Of a stretch of 64,000 bases of DNA, positions 1 through 11,104 are shown piece after piece. This DNA is from Evernia prunastri (taxonomy: Eukaryota > Ascomycota > Lecanoromycetes > Lecanorales > Parmeliaceae). The stretch's first letter is position 1; each line of letters begins with the position of its first letter. The stretch lies in assembly GCA_003184365.1 (NCBI GenBank), contig NKYR01000125.1, positions 43,838 to 107,837 on the forward strand. The letters are read 5' to 3'. A program made the translations under genes and the position numbers. A model generated the notes under the pieces. That model was not told the origin of the DNA, made no database searches, and saw only the letters and a program-made list of their open reading frames with translations.

Positions 1-2
1 GC

Positions 3-305
3 TTCAAGTATGAAGACTCGGCGCAAAAGGCCTGCGACGCGCTCAACAGTCGCTGGTACGCCGCGCGGCCCATCTACTGCGAACTGTCGCCCGTGACCGA
101 TTTCCGGGAGGCGTGCTGCCGGCTCAACAGCGGTGAGGGTTGCGTGAGGGGCGGTTTCTGCAATTTCATACACCGCAAGGAGCCGAGCGCGGAGTTGGAT
201 CGGGAGTTGGAGCTCGGGACGAAGAAGTGGCTGAGGGCGAGGGGGAGGGATGAGAGGAGTATGACCAAGAGCCCCAGTCCGGAGCCGACGAGGAAGAGGT
301 TCTGA
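3..305 (+). CDS. U2AF small subunit (U2AF23/U2AF35), 3' end only
   Basis: This is the C-terminal 100 residues of the small subunit of the U2 snRNP auxiliary factor, which reads the AG at the 3' splice site in the nucleus. The window opens inside the gene. The visible part is the end of the RNA-recognition motif (NSRWYAARPIYCELSPVTDF) followed by the second CCCH zinc finger (EACCRLNSGEGCVRGGFCNFIH). A short, charged tail ends MTKSPSPEPTRKRF. The motif SPVTDFREACCR and the spacing of the Cys and His ligands are diagnostic of the family. The human protein has a long RS tail, whereas the yeast and fungal form is short, as here. The reading frame is open from base 3 without interruption; the true start lies upstream of the window. 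Confidence 0.93.
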   Translation, partial: FKYEDSAQKACDALNSRWYAARPIYCELSPVTDFREACCRLNSGEGCVRGGFCNFIHRKEPSAELDRELELGTKKWLRARGRDERSMTKSPSPEPTRKRF

Positions 306-707
306 AAGGAGGAGGGTTGAGGAGGTGTTATTGCTGCGTGATGTTGACCGCATGATGGCTGCGAACGTGGATTCTCATAGCGTGCAGCTTTTCGTGCCGG
401 ATGCGCTGTCCAGATGACGTTTTGCGGAAAAAGCAAGGCGTTGAGTCGATTAGGCATCTACATGTACTTTAGACAAGAGGAAAGATTCATCTGCTGTTCA
501 TATTCGATTATTACTCCACTAGTGTCCCTTGCAAAGCAAGTGTATCTCTGTGATCCAAAATTCCCAAGCCCACGGCGCTGAGCCCATGCTTGTATCTATT
601 CCAGAACCGATTCGCCATGCTTGCAACCCACCAGCCAGCCGGCAAGCAGCGCTAAACGACATTCCCATCACGCCTTCTGCGAATACTGTCCCAAGCCGGG
701 CACATCC

Positions 708-1114
708 TCATTCGTTTGCATGCTTGAACCAATTGTTGCTTCCCAACCACGCAAACAGCGCAATAAGAATGCCAATAGCAACGAAGAAGCAAAGCGAGAT
801 CATCCATATCCGCAACCGGTTGCGCTCGTGCTGTTTCTGCAACCAAGAATCGCTGTGCCCGTTGTCAGCATATCGTGCCTCCTTGAGGGTCCCGCATGGT
901 GGAGGAAGACGTACGTGTGTCGGAGCTCTGGCCGAGGCATATGTGCATGAGCATGATGGGCTTCAGCTTGAGCTTGGGCTTGAGAGATCGAGGAAGATGG
1001 GTATATGCTGGTATCGACGGAGTCTCCACGGACGGCAATGGCTGGGTAGAAGGTTTTAGGGTCGAAGTTCTTGAGATGGATGGGATCATCTGGTCTGGCC
1101 ATCGGATATGGCAT
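708..1114 (-). CDS. Small single-pass membrane protein, spliced, not recognised
   Basis: Two exons, 915-1114 and 708-852, join across a 62-nt intron (853-914) with a GTACGT donor, a GCTGAC branch site and a CACAG acceptor. They give 114 residues. The N-terminal half is polar and contains an Ala/His/Gln-rich stretch. The C-terminal half carries a charged segment (KQHERNRLRIW), one strongly hydrophobic helix at about residues 83-105 (WMISLCFFVAIGILIALFAW), and a short tail ending WFKHANE. The positive residues before the helix would keep the N-terminus in the cytosol. I do not recognise a family. Translation could also start at the Met four codons downstream (1102). The splice is well supported because neither exon frame continues sensibly without it, and joining them places the helix in frame. 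A chance ORF cannot be fully excluded. Confidence 0.55.
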
Positions 1115-2135
1115 TGCTGTTCTTTGGCCAAGAAGACCTAGACGCCTGGGTGATGGGTGTAGCAATCAAGCGGCGGGTGCTTGTTTCGAACCCTGGTACA
1201 CGAATGAAGTCCCGAACACTGAGATGCTGATTTAGTTGATGAGCTCACGAGAGTCTTGATATTCTTAGGAGCTGGGCGCCGAGCAACGGTACCCCGGGGT
1301 AGACTGTGCTCGTACAAACGAATGTGAAAGACAAGGGATAAGAAGACGGAAAGGGACGGGAAGATGATACACTCAAGTACCCCAGGGCTCGGTAGAGCAA
1401 AGGAGGGTATAAGAACCATGGAGAATTCGCCATAGCCAAGGAAAAGCCCACGTTAGTCAGATCGCTTCACAATGTGCTGAAATGTCCAGACCCTCAGCAC
1501 ATTCTTTACCCACACGGTAACGGTGGATGCTCAGCTGAAGATCAAGCACATAAGAGCACCATTTGATTTCTACTTTGCGGTGTTGTGAAACTTGAAAAGA
1601 GCACAGCAGCTGGTCTTTAAAGTAGCGGTCGATGTCGATTGGGGGCCTCTTGAAGCTTTGCTAACATTCGGGCCAATGAGGCTCAAGCGCGAGTCGGCTT
1701 CGCGTGGGATGCAAAGCTAGATCTACGATAACGTCCAGCCTGGGTCGGTAATCGCAGCTAATGATATCATTGATGATAGCATTCCAAGCGGTGCTTAGGA
1801 TACAAGCTTCAACCGCTTCACACGGCGTCTGCGGACCTCATATTGTATGCGCCGCGATTCACTATCAACGCAATAATCGCAGCGAAGGGTTCCAACGTCT
1901 AATCTGTGTGGTAGGGAAGACATTAGCAATCTGTCTCGGTCTATTGGAGAGATGCTTTGGAACGGTGCAAGTGTTGGATGCAGTATCAGCCGTGGTGACT
2001 TCTTTTGCAATAATCTTCAAGTCATGGGCGTAGAAACCATCTTTTTGGACCTCCAATATTTGTGCTCCTCCTCGAAAGCTCCATTGGTGCACTGTCTTCA
2101 AGCCATCGCTGACGCGTCTTTCTCAAGAGTGGTTT
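1115..2135. other. Intergenic, no gene seen
   Basis: It lies between the small membrane-protein gene and the 3' end of the deacetylase gene, both on the minus strand. The short ORFs here have no family features and no consistent splice partners. It presumably holds the 5' leader of the membrane-protein gene and the deacetylase 3' UTR. Confidence 0.5.
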
Positions 2136-3578
2136 TCATCCCCTTCTTTCCTTCTTCCTTCTAGACCGCTCCCTCTCTTCCATCTCTTCAAAGACTTCCC
2201 TTTCTAACTCGTCCCTCAACCCGCCCAAGTCTGGCGGTATGTGCTGCATCTGTACACTCGGCGCTCCCTGGAGGTACCGCAACTGCTCCATAATCCCCAT
2301 TACCACACTTTCCAAGTAAACTCTACTATTCTTGTTCTCGTACCGATTCAAGTCTAATTTGGGGAAAAGGGTATTTTCGTTACCAAAGTGTTCTAAGAAA
2401 GGTGTGTGAGCAGGAAGATTCGGATGCACCTCCGCGCCAATGCACAAGCTAGTCTCATAAGCCCATGCTTTGGCCACATTCCGTGCTGTGTACCCTCCAC
2501 CGCCGAGTACCAGGAGGGGCAAGTTGAATGTTTTGACGAAGGCTACACATGCGCCATGTGCTTTGATATTGACGTTGAAGCAACCTAGTCGATCTCCACC
2601 AAGTGAGTCGGCGCCACATTGAAGGACGATCGCGGTTGGATTGTAGTGGCGCACACAGGGCCTCACTATATCTTCAAAAAGTTTAATGTATTGCGCATCC
2701 TCGATGCCGTCATGTAGGGGTACGTTGAGAGAATGGTGGGCGCCAGGACTTGCATTGTTATCGGGGCCCGTGTCGTCCAGTGCGCCAGTACCGGGAAAGA
2801 ACTCGGCTCTATTGTACTTATGGAATGAAAGTGTCATAACGCGGTCTGTGGACCAGAAGGCTTGTTCGACGCCATCACCGTGGTGGACGTCGATGTCAAT
2901 GTAGAGGACTCGAGGGTGATGAAGGAGTAGTTGAAGGATAGCGAGGACAATGTCATTGATATAGCAAAATCCAGAAGCCTCAGTCTTTTTGGCATGATGC
3001 AGCCCCCCTGACCAGTTGATGGCAATGTTCGACTGGTGGTTTGTGAGCTTGCGGGCTGCATCGAGAGAGGCTCCTGCGTAGAGCGAACAATAGTTGTAGA
3101 GCCCGTCGAAGATCGGACAGTCGTCACCAGTGTTGTATGCGTAGGTCTGGCTGTCGGGATCCCATGTGTTGTCCGACGGAGTAACTCTAAAGGTTGTAAT
3201 TCAGCGATGCCAAAGCAACACTAGATACGTATCGACGACCGCTTACCTTTGCAAGAACTCAATATAATCTGCGCTGTGAAAGTCTTTTAACTCTTGACTT
3301 GAAGCCGCCCTAGGTATGTAGATGTCCATTGCTTCATGCATACCATAGGCCATGACAATCTTGTTTGTCAAGGTCAGTCGCCATGGCTTCATAGGGTGCT
3401 TCTGCCCAAAATGCATCTGCTCCATGTCAGGGTTGGCATGATAGGAAACGGTGTACCCCTTGGGCTTTTTGATTCCATTGTTCCAAACTTCTCTTCGAAT
3501 CTTCTCATCGACGGTGAACGTGGATGTATTTCCGGGCTGGGGGTGTTTGTAGTCTTGAACTACAGATGTCTTCGCCAT
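2136..3578 (-). CDS. HOS2: Class I histone deacetylase, Hos2/HosA type
   Basis: A zinc-dependent lysine deacetylase of the Rpd3/Hos2 class, 460 residues. In yeast Hos2 is the catalytic subunit of the Set3 complex. Exons are 3247-3578 and 2136-3186, with a 60-nt intron (GTAAGC donor, TTTAG acceptor). The N-terminal signature VSYHANPDMEQMHFGQKHPMKPWR fits Hos2 better than Rpd3, which has a YYYGxGHPMKPHR pattern. Active-site elements are the His pair in SGGLHHA (about residues 174-175), the zinc ligands in DIDVHHGD (about 208-215) and the later GADSLGGDRLG. The tail is unusually Glu/Arg/Lys-rich (EEMEERERSRRKKERRG). The gene is divergent from an ING-type protein 668 bp away, another chromatin factor. 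All catalytic residues appear intact. Confidence 0.93.
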
Positions 3579-4246
3579 ATCGCTTTCTGTTCATCTCCCT
3601 TCCTTCTCTCAACCGGAGTACATTCTCTTCTCCACCATCAGTTGCTCCTCTCATATTCAAGATGGGTTGTGTGCTGCTGCTGTTAAAGTAGAGAGAAAGT
3701 GCATGAGGATCGTCAGGAACAGATGTGAAAGCAAGGGCAGCCGAGATGCGCCTTACCTAAGATAGCTACGGCTCGGCTCGCACTCCCCAACGAAACCTGT
3801 GACGCTCTCAGCTTGATCAGCAGAGAAAACAACACGAGTGTCATCGAGAAGCATCTCGAAAGAATATCGATTCATTGCATCAACATTACTATTTTCCATC
3901 ATTCATCATCCAAGTAAAATATCTCTGACTTTGACGCGACTACAGTAAAACACCGTGCGATAAATTGCTTTACTTTAAAGTCGAGGATTGCGATCACTCT
4001 TCGGGGGCAAACCCTAGGCTGTAGGTACGTGAAAAGGGGCGATGGTTTGTGCATAAACACTGCCATTTTCTTTGGATTATTCGAAAACATATCCGTATCA
4101 CGCGAATTTTATCCTACAATCTTAGATTTCTTCAAATCTATGAAAATTATCCAAGGCAACAACTTCTATCCGCTGCCAAGAGTAAATTATTCAACAAAGA
4201 CAATAAAAGATACAGCAAGACATCTTCCGCCCTCTTTTCTTTGAGC
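3579..4246. promoter_or_regulatory. Divergent promoter region between HOS2 and the ING gene
   Basis: This 668-bp interval separates the two start codons and must hold both promoters. It contains AT-rich stretches and short open frames that run into the ING start, probably leader sequence. I cannot point to a specific factor site. Confidence 0.55.
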
Positions 4247-5541
4247 ATGGCGATGGCGGAAGATGCAGCTTCCGTTCTAGAACAGTTCGTTCAAGATGGT
4301 AAATCCATGGAACATGCTTCTTGCCTGTATAAAACTCACCTCCGTACACAGTGGCAAACCTACCCGCCGAAATCGCTCATCTTCTCGAAGAAATCCAAGC
4401 CAAAGATCGAGTTGTCCAAGAGTGTCGAAGTATCATCGCAGCTCGCGACCTCAGCATTCAAAAGTTCCTCAAGCTGCATGGAGCCGGTCAATCGAATCCC
4501 AAAGAAGAAGGCTATTGCAAGATCGTAATGGACAATTTCGACAAAGCGCAAATTGTCCAAGAAGAAAAAGTCGGCCTGAGTGAGAAAGCTGCTTTGTTGG
4601 TAAGTGTCCCCTCTGTCTCCCTTTCCGGTCAGCAGGATGGTATTCAGATCTTGCTAATACCATCTCTCCAGCTGGATCGCCAAATCAAACGCCTTGACTT
4701 CAAAATCCGCGATCTCCAAAACGAAGGCGCCATACAACCAGACCCGCAGCTCCCCTCCCTCCTGAATAACACCCTCAGCACGCGTTTTCCACCCCTCTCA
4801 TCCACCACAACTGGCGGCCCAAATCCTCTGCACCCTCTGTCTGGGAACGCCGGCCCTTCCACTACCATTGCCAACAATCCCATCACTCGCGTCGTCCAGC
4901 CATCAGTATCCGCTCGGCAGCCATCACCGCTGCAAACGACCGCCCCAGCCACTCATCTCAATCAAGCGCGCAATGCGCATCGTTCTCCCTCAACCGATCC
5001 GTCGAAGCGTAGGCGATTGAATCCGCATCATCTTTCTATTCCCGCCACGTCTTCGTCGCTCCGTCAATCATCCCTTGGGCCTGGCACTCCGAAAACGGAT
5101 CTTGCAGCCTCCCGTGGCAGTAGCGCAGGTCCAACACGCCCGACTAACAAGAAACCCGCGAATGGACGCGCTGTCGCACCTCCTCACGCACGCATCGGAC
5201 ACCTCAATCCCACTGCTACCAAGAAATCCAATGCCGCCGGATCCCGACGCCGTGGAAACCAACACAATAAAAAGTCTGGAACCCCACTATCGACAACGGG
5301 GGACGACGACAGCGTGATGGGAGATGAGAATGACGAAGATGTAGAGATTGAAGAAGGGGACGACGAGGGGGAGGGAGATGACAAAAAGTATTGTATATGT
5401 CACAGTGTGAGTTATGGGAACATGGTTGCCTGTGATAATGATGATTGTCCCAATGAGTGGTTTCATTGGAGTTGCGTGTCTGTTACGAAGGAGCCGGTGG
5501 GCAAGTGGTATTGTCCGGATTGTATGAGAGGCAGGACGTAA
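4247..5541 (+). CDS. ING-family PHD-finger protein, Yng2/Png1-like (NuA4 acetyltransferase subunit)
   Basis: A histone H3K4me3 reader of the ING family. Exons are 4247-4298, 4352-4599 and 4672-5541, giving 389 residues. The N-terminal ING helical domain (EDAASVLEQFVQDVANLPAEI through about residue 125) resembles yeast Yng2, including LLEEI and an IQKF segment. A long disordered Ser/Pro/Thr-rich and then basic middle follows, then an acidic stretch (about 315-340). A C-terminal PHD finger starts at KYCICHSVSYGNMVACDN and contains EWFHWSCV and WYCPDC, with all eight zinc ligands. Only five residues follow the PHD. The Yng2 resemblance suggests NuA4; Pho23 (Rpd3L) or Yng1 are less likely alternatives. 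Intron 1 is 53 nt. Intron 2 is 72 nt, stop-free and a multiple of three, so its retention would add 24 residues in frame. Confidence 0.88.
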
Positions 5542-6503
5542 GGAGGGTGCTCTGGTGTGACGCGAATGAAAATGTGTGGAAAATGAATAGAAGCTAGTAG
5601 AGATATTTTGAGAAAGGAGCCAGATCGCCGGAAATCATCGATTTTGCTCACAAAAAGCACGTATCAGACGCTCGACCTGAGGAGGTTACAGAAGGACAAA
5701 CCCAGCAGTAAAGACCACCAGTAATACCTTCCCTACGCTGCTTCTTTCCTTAGCCCTTGTCGATCCTTGGGCCGTACTCAAGCCCACCTTCTGCGGCTTT
5801 GGAAGTGTGACCAACTAGAGAAGAACGTTATGGGGAAGGCATCCAGTCAAATTCCCTCTCGTTATCCACTGAAAGCTTCCATGTAGGGTACCCACCTTTG
5901 CTCTGTGCAATCAAGGTACGGGCGAATGCTCCTCTTAAGTCAATTCCATTCTGTTGTGAAACCACGACAGTATGATTCATAAGCCGGTGAATCCACCTGA
6001 TGTGAAGCCCACGAGATTGCTGAATCCGATAGAGTCATACAGCATCTAATAGGCTCTCGTTCAAGCACTTTGTAATATCTTTTGAGGTTAAGACGTTCAG
6101 TTGCTAGCGTGACTCCTGTTCCGCCTGAGATCAGACTGGATCCCGACGTGTGATACAATGTCGTAGAAAAGGCGTATGGACATGCTCCTGGGATCTCCTC
6201 GAGTCTGATGATGATTGACATGGTGATTGTATAGAATAATTGCGCGTGGGATAGAGGAGGTGCTGAGGACGGATCACTGAACGTCATTTTCCTGGCTTCC
6301 GGTCCCTCGGCTGTAAGGCTTTTGACCAACGTTCGGATTCCTTGAAACCCCGAACTCTTGCCTGCCTTGAAACCTCTTCGACAAATAATATGTGTCTTGC
6401 CCATTCCCTTACCACTCCTGCTCTTACTACCCTCTACTTAGGACTCACATCATACCTTCAAAGCAGCTTCCGACACTACTAGTGGTACTACGCGGCATTC
6501 AAG
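5542..6503. other. Intergenic, promoter of the OSH gene
   Basis: It contains the 3' UTR of the ING gene and the upstream region of the lipid-transfer gene. A 154-codon ORF on the minus strand (5940-6404) has no recognisable features, and I do not accept it as a gene. Confidence 0.45.
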
Positions 6504-8511
6504 ATGCCTTTAGGCCTCCACAAGCACGGCGACGATCATCGGCGCATGTCGCTGAGCAGTCAGTCTTGACCTCTATCCCTGGCCTCAATCTAAGCTTGGA
6601 AACTAATGGACAGCTAAATAGGAAAAGCGGCAGACGAAGGGAGTGCCGAAGCTGCTGGCGGTGACGATGAAACTGGTCAGAGAAACCGCTCCACCCTGCC
6701 CTGACCAAAACTTCTGACAAAATCCTAGTGGTGGAACCAGATCAGGGGAATGGTCAGTGAAGAGCTATGCAACGGGCTGCTACGTCTGTCAAAGATGTTG
6801 GTGCGAATACTGAAGCGCCGGCGGCTTGGTAGTACTATCTCATATCATATCACAATTGCGGCCAGGCGCAGACTTGAACAAAGTCACCCTACCTACGTTC
6901 ATATTAGAGCCGAAATCTATGCTGGAACGGATAACGAAGTATGCCTTCGCGTCTCTGGTTCTGGCGGATTTCTAACGATCTGTAATAGCTTCATGGCACA
7001 CCCTGAGACCCTCCTTCCTATGCCCGAAATCGAAGATCCAACACAGCGTTTCGTTTCGGTGGTCAAATTCTACTTGAGCGGCTGGCATATCAAACCACCG
7101 TACGTCGGCTTTCGCTAGTATAAAGATCACGTTAGAAGTGCTGGCTGAAGACAATTGCAGGGGCGTGAAGAAACCTCTCAATCCAATCCTTGGCGAAACC
7201 TTTACCTGTTGTTGGGAATATCCGGATCATACTCGAGGATACTACATCTCAGAGCAAACATCACATCACCCTCCAAAGTCAAGCTACTTCTTCATGGCAC
7301 CTGAATACAATATACGAATAGATGGGGCATTGAAGCCAAGAAGTAAATTCTTGGGCAATTCAGCTGCAAGTCTGATGGAGGGTGTAGGCGTTCTGCGATT
7401 TATGAACAGGGGCAAAACGCGAGGCGGAGAGAGATAGTATGCAGGCATACCACGACAATGCTTGGCAAAGCTGACAGTATGTTACTTAGCTTCCTCACCC
7501 AGCCGAACATGTACGCGCGTGGAATATTATTCGGAAAGATGAAATACGAATTGGGCGACCACAGTTTCATTAAATGTCCCGAAAACGGCCTGAGTGCAGA
7601 CGTTGAATTCAAGACCAAAGGATACTTTGGTGGGACCTACAACGCCATAGGCGGAAGCATCAAGAACGAAAAGACTGGGGAGACTTTGTTCGAGCTCTCA
7701 GGCATGTGGAGTGGCGAGATGGTACTGAAGGATGTCAGGGTACGGAAACAGAGTAGATACCCTTGGTACACTGCCCTGCTAAATTATATACAGACTGGCC
7801 ATAAAGAAGTTCTCTTCGATGCGTCACATGCAAAGCACACGCCTCCGATCGTACGACCAATTGAAGAACAAGACGAGCGGGAGTCGCAGAAGCTGTGGCT
7901 CAAGACCGTGGCAGCCATCAAGGAGTCAAACCATACCGCTGCGACAGAAGAAAAATCAAAAGTAGAAGACAGACAACGGGATGAGACCGCAAAGAGAGCG
8001 GAGCAGGGGATCGAGTGGCAGCCAAAACTATTCCGACCAATTCGCGGAGGCCCTGGCGGACCAGAAGAGGGAGAGGAAGACCTGGATTGGATATTGAACG
8101 CAAACATGTATGTATTTGGCTGAAATGCTCGGACTGACTTGAGCTGACAGTGCTAGCGATGGTGCTACCTCTGAAGAAAAAACTAAGCAGATCGTCGCCC
8201 TGGCTCCCATACTCAGAGGTCAACAACACAACCAGCAAAGTAAGGCTTCTCAGCCTCAGCCGAGCCAAAAGACATCACAACCACCCAATTTGCCACAGCA
8301 GCAGACGGCAGGTCACGACGACTTGATCGATTTCGGCCAGTCAAGTCCAGCCCCAATCACTTCTGCGCCAGTAGGACGGAGTGATCCAATGCAATTTCAA
8401 CAAAATGCCCCTCCAGGGATGCAAGCGCCATTACAGCCAGGCCATCCAATAACACGTGTCGACACGAAAACAAGTGACTTGGATGAATTCGTTGACGCAC
8501 CAGGATATTAG
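6504..8511 (+). CDS. Oxysterol-binding-protein-related lipid transfer protein, Osh6/Osh7 type
   Basis: This family exchanges phosphatidylserine and PI4P between the ER and the plasma membrane. I reconstruct nine exons: 6504-6558, 6622-6675, 6729-6752, 6833-6938, 6989-7099, 7161-7436, 7490-7739, 7794-8107 and 8157-8511, giving 514 residues. All joins keep phase and use CTRAC-like branch sites. After a short polar N-terminus, VLSHIISQLRPGADLNKVTL matches the Osh6 start of the ORD domain. The fingerprint EQTSHHPP lies at about residue 147, and KTKGYFGGTYNAIGG follows. The C-terminus is a disordered Gln/Pro/Ser-rich tail absent from the yeast proteins. There is no PH domain or ankyrin repeat, as expected for the short Osh class. 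The 54-nt intron 7740-7793 is stop-free and in phase. The last acceptor has a second AG six bases upstream. Confidence 0.88.
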
Positions 8512-11104
8512 ATAGAGCCTCGGATGCGACCTTGCTCATGGAAGAGAGTGACGACAGGAACGGCGTGGTAGATCTTCATTTGGCTTGGCGAAATATCCAC
8601 GAAGCCTCATAAAAGGGGAGTTATGGTTTTTGCAATTTTCCCTCGATTCAACAGCATGTTTAGCCGAACAGCATCTTCATTCAATAAATGTCCACCTTTC
8701 ACAAATAGCTAGGGAATGGGTTGCTTTTCAACCAAGTTGAGCTCACCTCTTCCTGCACGCTATCAACTACCTTTCTATGACCCTACGAAGACTCTAGCTA
8801 AAGACACCCATCCGCGCCTGCTCTCGCACTATTCATGCCATCGATTCATCTCTTTCACACATGTTGGCAGCCATGTATTACCACTAGAGCGCTTGTCCTT
8901 CTCCCTTCACCTGTTTCTTCCCAGTGCACCTGAGCGCTTATACGGACATACTCCGTCTCTGTCTTGGTCTTCTACTCACACTGATCACGCCTCGATTCAA
9001 TGGCGTGAGATTCCAACCGTATGTATCCTGTGCTTCCAAGCTGCATCAAGATCGTGTCCATATTTCGTTTAGAAGAGCCACCGAAAGTAAAGGGAGAGAA
9101 AAAATGTTATGGAACGGCTGTTGGGAGAATGAACGGCGTGCACCTCGACCGCATGACAGCGCTTACGTTTCTCTTCCCACGATCACCAAAGGAAGACCAC
9201 GAGAAATCGCTAGGTCATTTCCTCCACCATTGCATAGTGAACCGCCTTCCGCCCAGCCTCTTGCATCGCCCTTCAGAGATCCTAGGCCCATTTTCTCCAC
9301 CTTTCACGCCATCCAATACCAACAGGTAGCCTTTCTCACGACTCTTTAGGCCTGCGGCAGCTTTTCTCGGCAGCCGCTTTGCGATCCGTCAACATCCTAG
9401 CCGCGAGGCCCCAACACCAAAGCCAATCCGTATCCGCAACGCTCACGCCGAGATTCCGCCCCAGCTTCGCATCGTAAGACTTTTCTTGTATTGCCCAGAT
9501 TCGATATACCAACATGGAACTTCCGCAAGCCATTCGTCGGCCGCCACCCTCCGTGAGATGTTCCGTAGTCTACGGCCCTTGATTACCAAGACTGAGATTT
9601 TGTAAGTTCAAGCCTGCCATGCAGCCTACTTCCCGGAATATGCACACCCAGTCAAGGTGCACTGGATTTCGCTCGACGTAGCCGTCGAGTCTTCAAGTGG
9701 AAGCCGATGCTCTTGATGCCGGTCAGCGTCTCCGGTGTTCGATCCTTCACGCACGGTAGCACAGCGGTCATACTATAGAAGAAAAACGTCTTCTCTTGGT
9801 TAAATGTGGAGTGAGCTTGCCTTCGGATCTCCTGATTGGTGCGTAAGAGACCCGGGCTCAAATCCGAGTCGTGATTGACGACCCTTAAATAGATGGTTTC
9901 GACGACATCATGTGTCTGTCGATCGATGGAGTTGCGATAGTCGTTCCTTGCCCTTCCAGGAGCACCGAAAATCTATCATAAAATGACAGAGGATCCTCGC
10001 GTTGTGATAGGGTTTTCTGGATCGTTTGTCGGAACGTCTCGTGGTTTTTGTATTGGTCCAGACCCATGTCCGATACGTAGACACTGTCTTCATCGACGTT
10101 ACCTTCCCTGAAAGGAATAGAAAAGGGGAAAATGTTGTTGCCTATGAATGTGGTATCCTGCAAAGGAGTGGGAAGAAAACTCCAGCGGAATCTGAACGAT
10201 TAAGGGCTAGTGATGGATCTTCTATTCGGAGTGCTTTTACAACAGTCGCTGTCTTTTCATATCTTAAAGCGGCACCTCTCCTCTGCAGCTAGTGGAGATG
10301 CCCTTCGAGGACAGAGGACCCTTTCAAGGGGGTCGAAACCTCGTCTCAGGAGAGATCGCAATACAGCCGTACACATATCGGATCCCAAGGCCCAAGGTCT
10401 TCAGGCTGACAGCTGATTGCCACTATCATCTCGATACCTTTGTTACGGATGTTTTTACAACATATCTTCACTACGAAGGATTTCAACACGTTGATCAAGA
10501 TGCAATCGTTGTAACATGCCCTCTTTGCACATTCGCCAAAGCATTCTCTTCGTGTTTTCCTTTCCAATTACCATGTTGTACATGTCTTCTCAGCTCGATG
10601 TGTTTACCTATCTTGTTATTTTTGTCAGCACATGCCCTTCACATGTTTCAACAAATGGGATTGACACGGCTAGCTGGGAGATCGACATAGGAGATGCAAG
10701 AGGAGTCGAATGATGGATCATGGCGTATCTGCCAGTCCTTGGATACACAGTCCGACAATCTTTGCTTATTGAAGGCCTCCTGTGTCGCTGCTATTTCTTT
10801 ATCAAGCAGACCGTGTTTGCGCTTACATTTTCTCACCCTTCGCTCTTTGCTATCTGTACCAGGGAAACCCCAGGCAGAAGCCCGTTGCGCAGAGCATCTT
10901 GCCAGCAAACCGAAGTATCTAGCACTTCGTCTCTTGAAGACTTTGGGATAGATTTATCTCTTTACGAAAATACGAAACCTTCTGAAGCGTCTCCCGGGTC
11001 GTTCGAGAATCCGTACCCAGAGACCACGATTTCCAGATGATATGAATCAGCAGATCGTAGCAGAACGATACTCGTACGTTGTCTCAACTGTGCATCCCCA
11101 GAGT
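8512..11104. other. Long intergenic stretch, no intact gene supported
   Basis: About 2.6 kb with many short ORFs on both strands and no family match that I can support. The exception is a degraded minus-strand piece at 9652-9976, listed separately. A plus-strand Ala/Arg/Ser-rich frame around 9355-9475 ends at a GTAAGA donor-like site and looks a little like a mitochondrial presequence, but I could not build a gene from it. Confidence 0.35.
9652..9976 (-). pseudogene. Fragment of an F-box-like / 2EXR-type fungal protein
   Basis: One minus-strand frame is open for about 108 codons, from just after a TGATAG at about 9977 to a stop at 9652. It contains SPGLLRTNQEIRRQAHSTF followed by a Phe/Tyr-rich strand. 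The pattern 'PxLLRxNxxIRxEAxxxFY' is common in the large fungal family of short F-box/2EXR-like proteins (family knowledge). The usual LPxEIRxxIY start is missing, and the upstream minus-strand frame (to about 10163) is different and does not join cleanly. This could be a broken copy or a short gene with an exon I have missed. Confidence 0.3.

Noticed and set aside
529..1059. Plus-strand ORF of 176 codons
   Set aside because: It overlaps the spliced minus-strand membrane-protein gene, has no domain features and its residues are a shadow of that gene.
5940..6404. 154-codon minus-strand ORF upstream of the OSH gene
   Set aside because: No recognisable motif, no splice partners, and it lies across the OSH promoter. 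It could be real, but nothing in the sequence supports it.
8716..9349. Overlapping plus-strand ORFs of 100-140 codons
   Set aside because: Several frames are open at once, composition is Ser/His/Pro-rich without pattern, and no splice signals link them.
9336..9610. Mitochondrial presequence-like frame (Ala/Arg/Ser-rich) before a GTAAGA
   Set aside because: No start codon in frame and no downstream exon giving a plausible mature protein.
9845..9870. A sequence resembling a tRNA T-arm (GGGCTCAAATCC)
   Set aside because: No matching acceptor stem, D-arm or anticodon arm at the proper distances; it lies inside the F-box-like frame.
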